Assembly (NCBI GenBank): GCA_043751595.1
Contig: JAYUZR010000060.1
Span: forward strand, 1 to 6,489
Source: JAYUZR01 sp043751595
Lineage (GTDB): Bacteria > Patescibacteriota > UBA1384 > CAILIB01
DNA: 6,489 nucleotides
Reading direction: 5' to 3'
Shown: piece after piece, positions 6,190-6,489 of the stretch
Layout: the number at the start of each line of letters is the position of its first letter
Position numbering within the stretch: position 1 is the stretch's first letter
Translations under genes and position numbers: made by a program
The notes under the pieces: model-generated
Told to the model about the DNA's origin: nothing
The model's input: the letters and a program-made list of their open reading frames with translations, nothing else
The model's database searches: none

Positions 6190-6489
6190 TTATTTGGTCG
6201 TGGACAGTAAGTTGTTTTTAAGCTCGGAAAGCTCCTTTTTACCAGTAGCAGTTATGCCCCTATCAAGAATAATTAATGACTCATCTTTTTGGCCCATTTC
6301 CCAGAGTAATTGTGCCAAATTTGAGTACGATGCAACATACTTTTCATCCTTTAACAAGGCCAAATTGTAGGCCGAAATTGCACGCTTTTGCAGAGCCTCT
6401 TTTTGGCTCGAATTATGGTCGGCAAAATCGCGGTAAGCATTGCCTTGGCCGTTGTAGGCAAAGGCTAATTCTTCGCCCGATTTAATCAA
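6190..6489 (-). CDS. TPR-repeat protein, C-terminal fragment (5' end outside window)
   Basis: The last 99 codons of a minus-strand gene end at TAA (6190-6192); the frame is open at the right edge. The TTG at the edge should not be taken as the start. The fragment is mostly helical, with two TPR-like helix pairs: about residues 7-49 of the fragment (AFAYNGQGNAYRDF, then AISAYNLALLKDE) and 50-83 (ASYSNLAQLLWEMGQ, then ESLIILDRGI). Spacing of small and aromatic residues fits TPR, a protein-interaction repeat. It is richer in K, E and Q and lower in GC than the giant gene. No catalytic motif is visible, so it could be a free TPR protein or the soluble tail of a larger, perhaps membrane, protein. 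It ends 40 bases before the giant gene, so co-transcription is likely. A shared role in export or assembly of the giant protein is only a possibility. Confidence 0.85.
   Translation of the reverse strand: MIKSGEELAFAYNGQGNAYRDFADHNSSQKEALQKRAISAYNLALLKDEKYVASYSNLAQLLWEMGQKDESLIILDRGITATGKKELSELKNNLLSTTK

Noticed and set aside
6101..6485. Two plus-strand frames (6101-6370 and 6276-6485) opposite the TPR gene
   Set aside because: They have no recognisable domain and are antisense to a frame with clear TPR character.
6190..6489. TTG at 6487-6489 as the start of a 99-residue protein
   Set aside because: The TTG sits exactly at the window edge and the frame is open there, with the first TPR helix beginning almost at once. 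The gene most likely begins beyond the window.

Overview
The window is almost entirely one gene, read on the minus strand. From an ATG at 6149 a single frame stays open to the left edge of the window, giving at least 2,049 codons with no stop. It encodes the N-terminal part of a giant, secreted, repeat-rich protein low in charged residues. Behind it at the right edge is the 3' end of a second minus-strand gene for a TPR-repeat protein, separated from the giant gene by 40 bases. I see no RNA genes, CRISPR array, insertion sequence or terminator.

Likely source: the protein joins a Sec signal peptide, an N-terminal domain of the DGTYSVTFRLY...GDPEMAPR...SVP type, GGTG/TNLGA/SDITSLTGLTT modules as in phage tail fibres, an ITTTDARDV...FIVNIASGSTGKFAVQ module and NVGIG-type modules. 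From memory, this mixture is typical of giant surface proteins in Patescibacteria (CPR) genomes. The assignment is an inference without a database search. Standard code fits: there is no in-frame UGA in a protein that is roughly one-sixth glycine, which argues against the UGA=Gly code of Gracilibacteria/Absconditabacteria.

Layout, in the direction of translation. 6489-6190: C-terminal part of the TPR protein. 6189-6150: short intergenic stretch with an AAGGAG box that is poorly placed for the giant gene's ATG and lies in the loop of two alternative hairpins. 6149-6021: signal peptide. 6017-5706: conserved N-terminal domain. 5705-5280: beta-rich linker. 5279-1: four copies (the last cut by the window) of a super-repeat of about 1.15 kb, anchored on SLSATAVNGL-like sequences at 5279, 4142, 2969 and 815. 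Copy 1 carries a private module with the only two cysteines I saw. Copy 3 is enlarged by an extra module at 2060-2345 and by a VGIGT-type section between two direct repeats 810 bp apart. All repeat spacings I measured are multiples of three.

The two genes are probably co-transcribed. The giant product is most simply read as an exported fibre- or adhesin-like surface protein whose repeats allow in-frame length and order changes. Its C-terminus, which would show how it is anchored or matured, lies outside the window.
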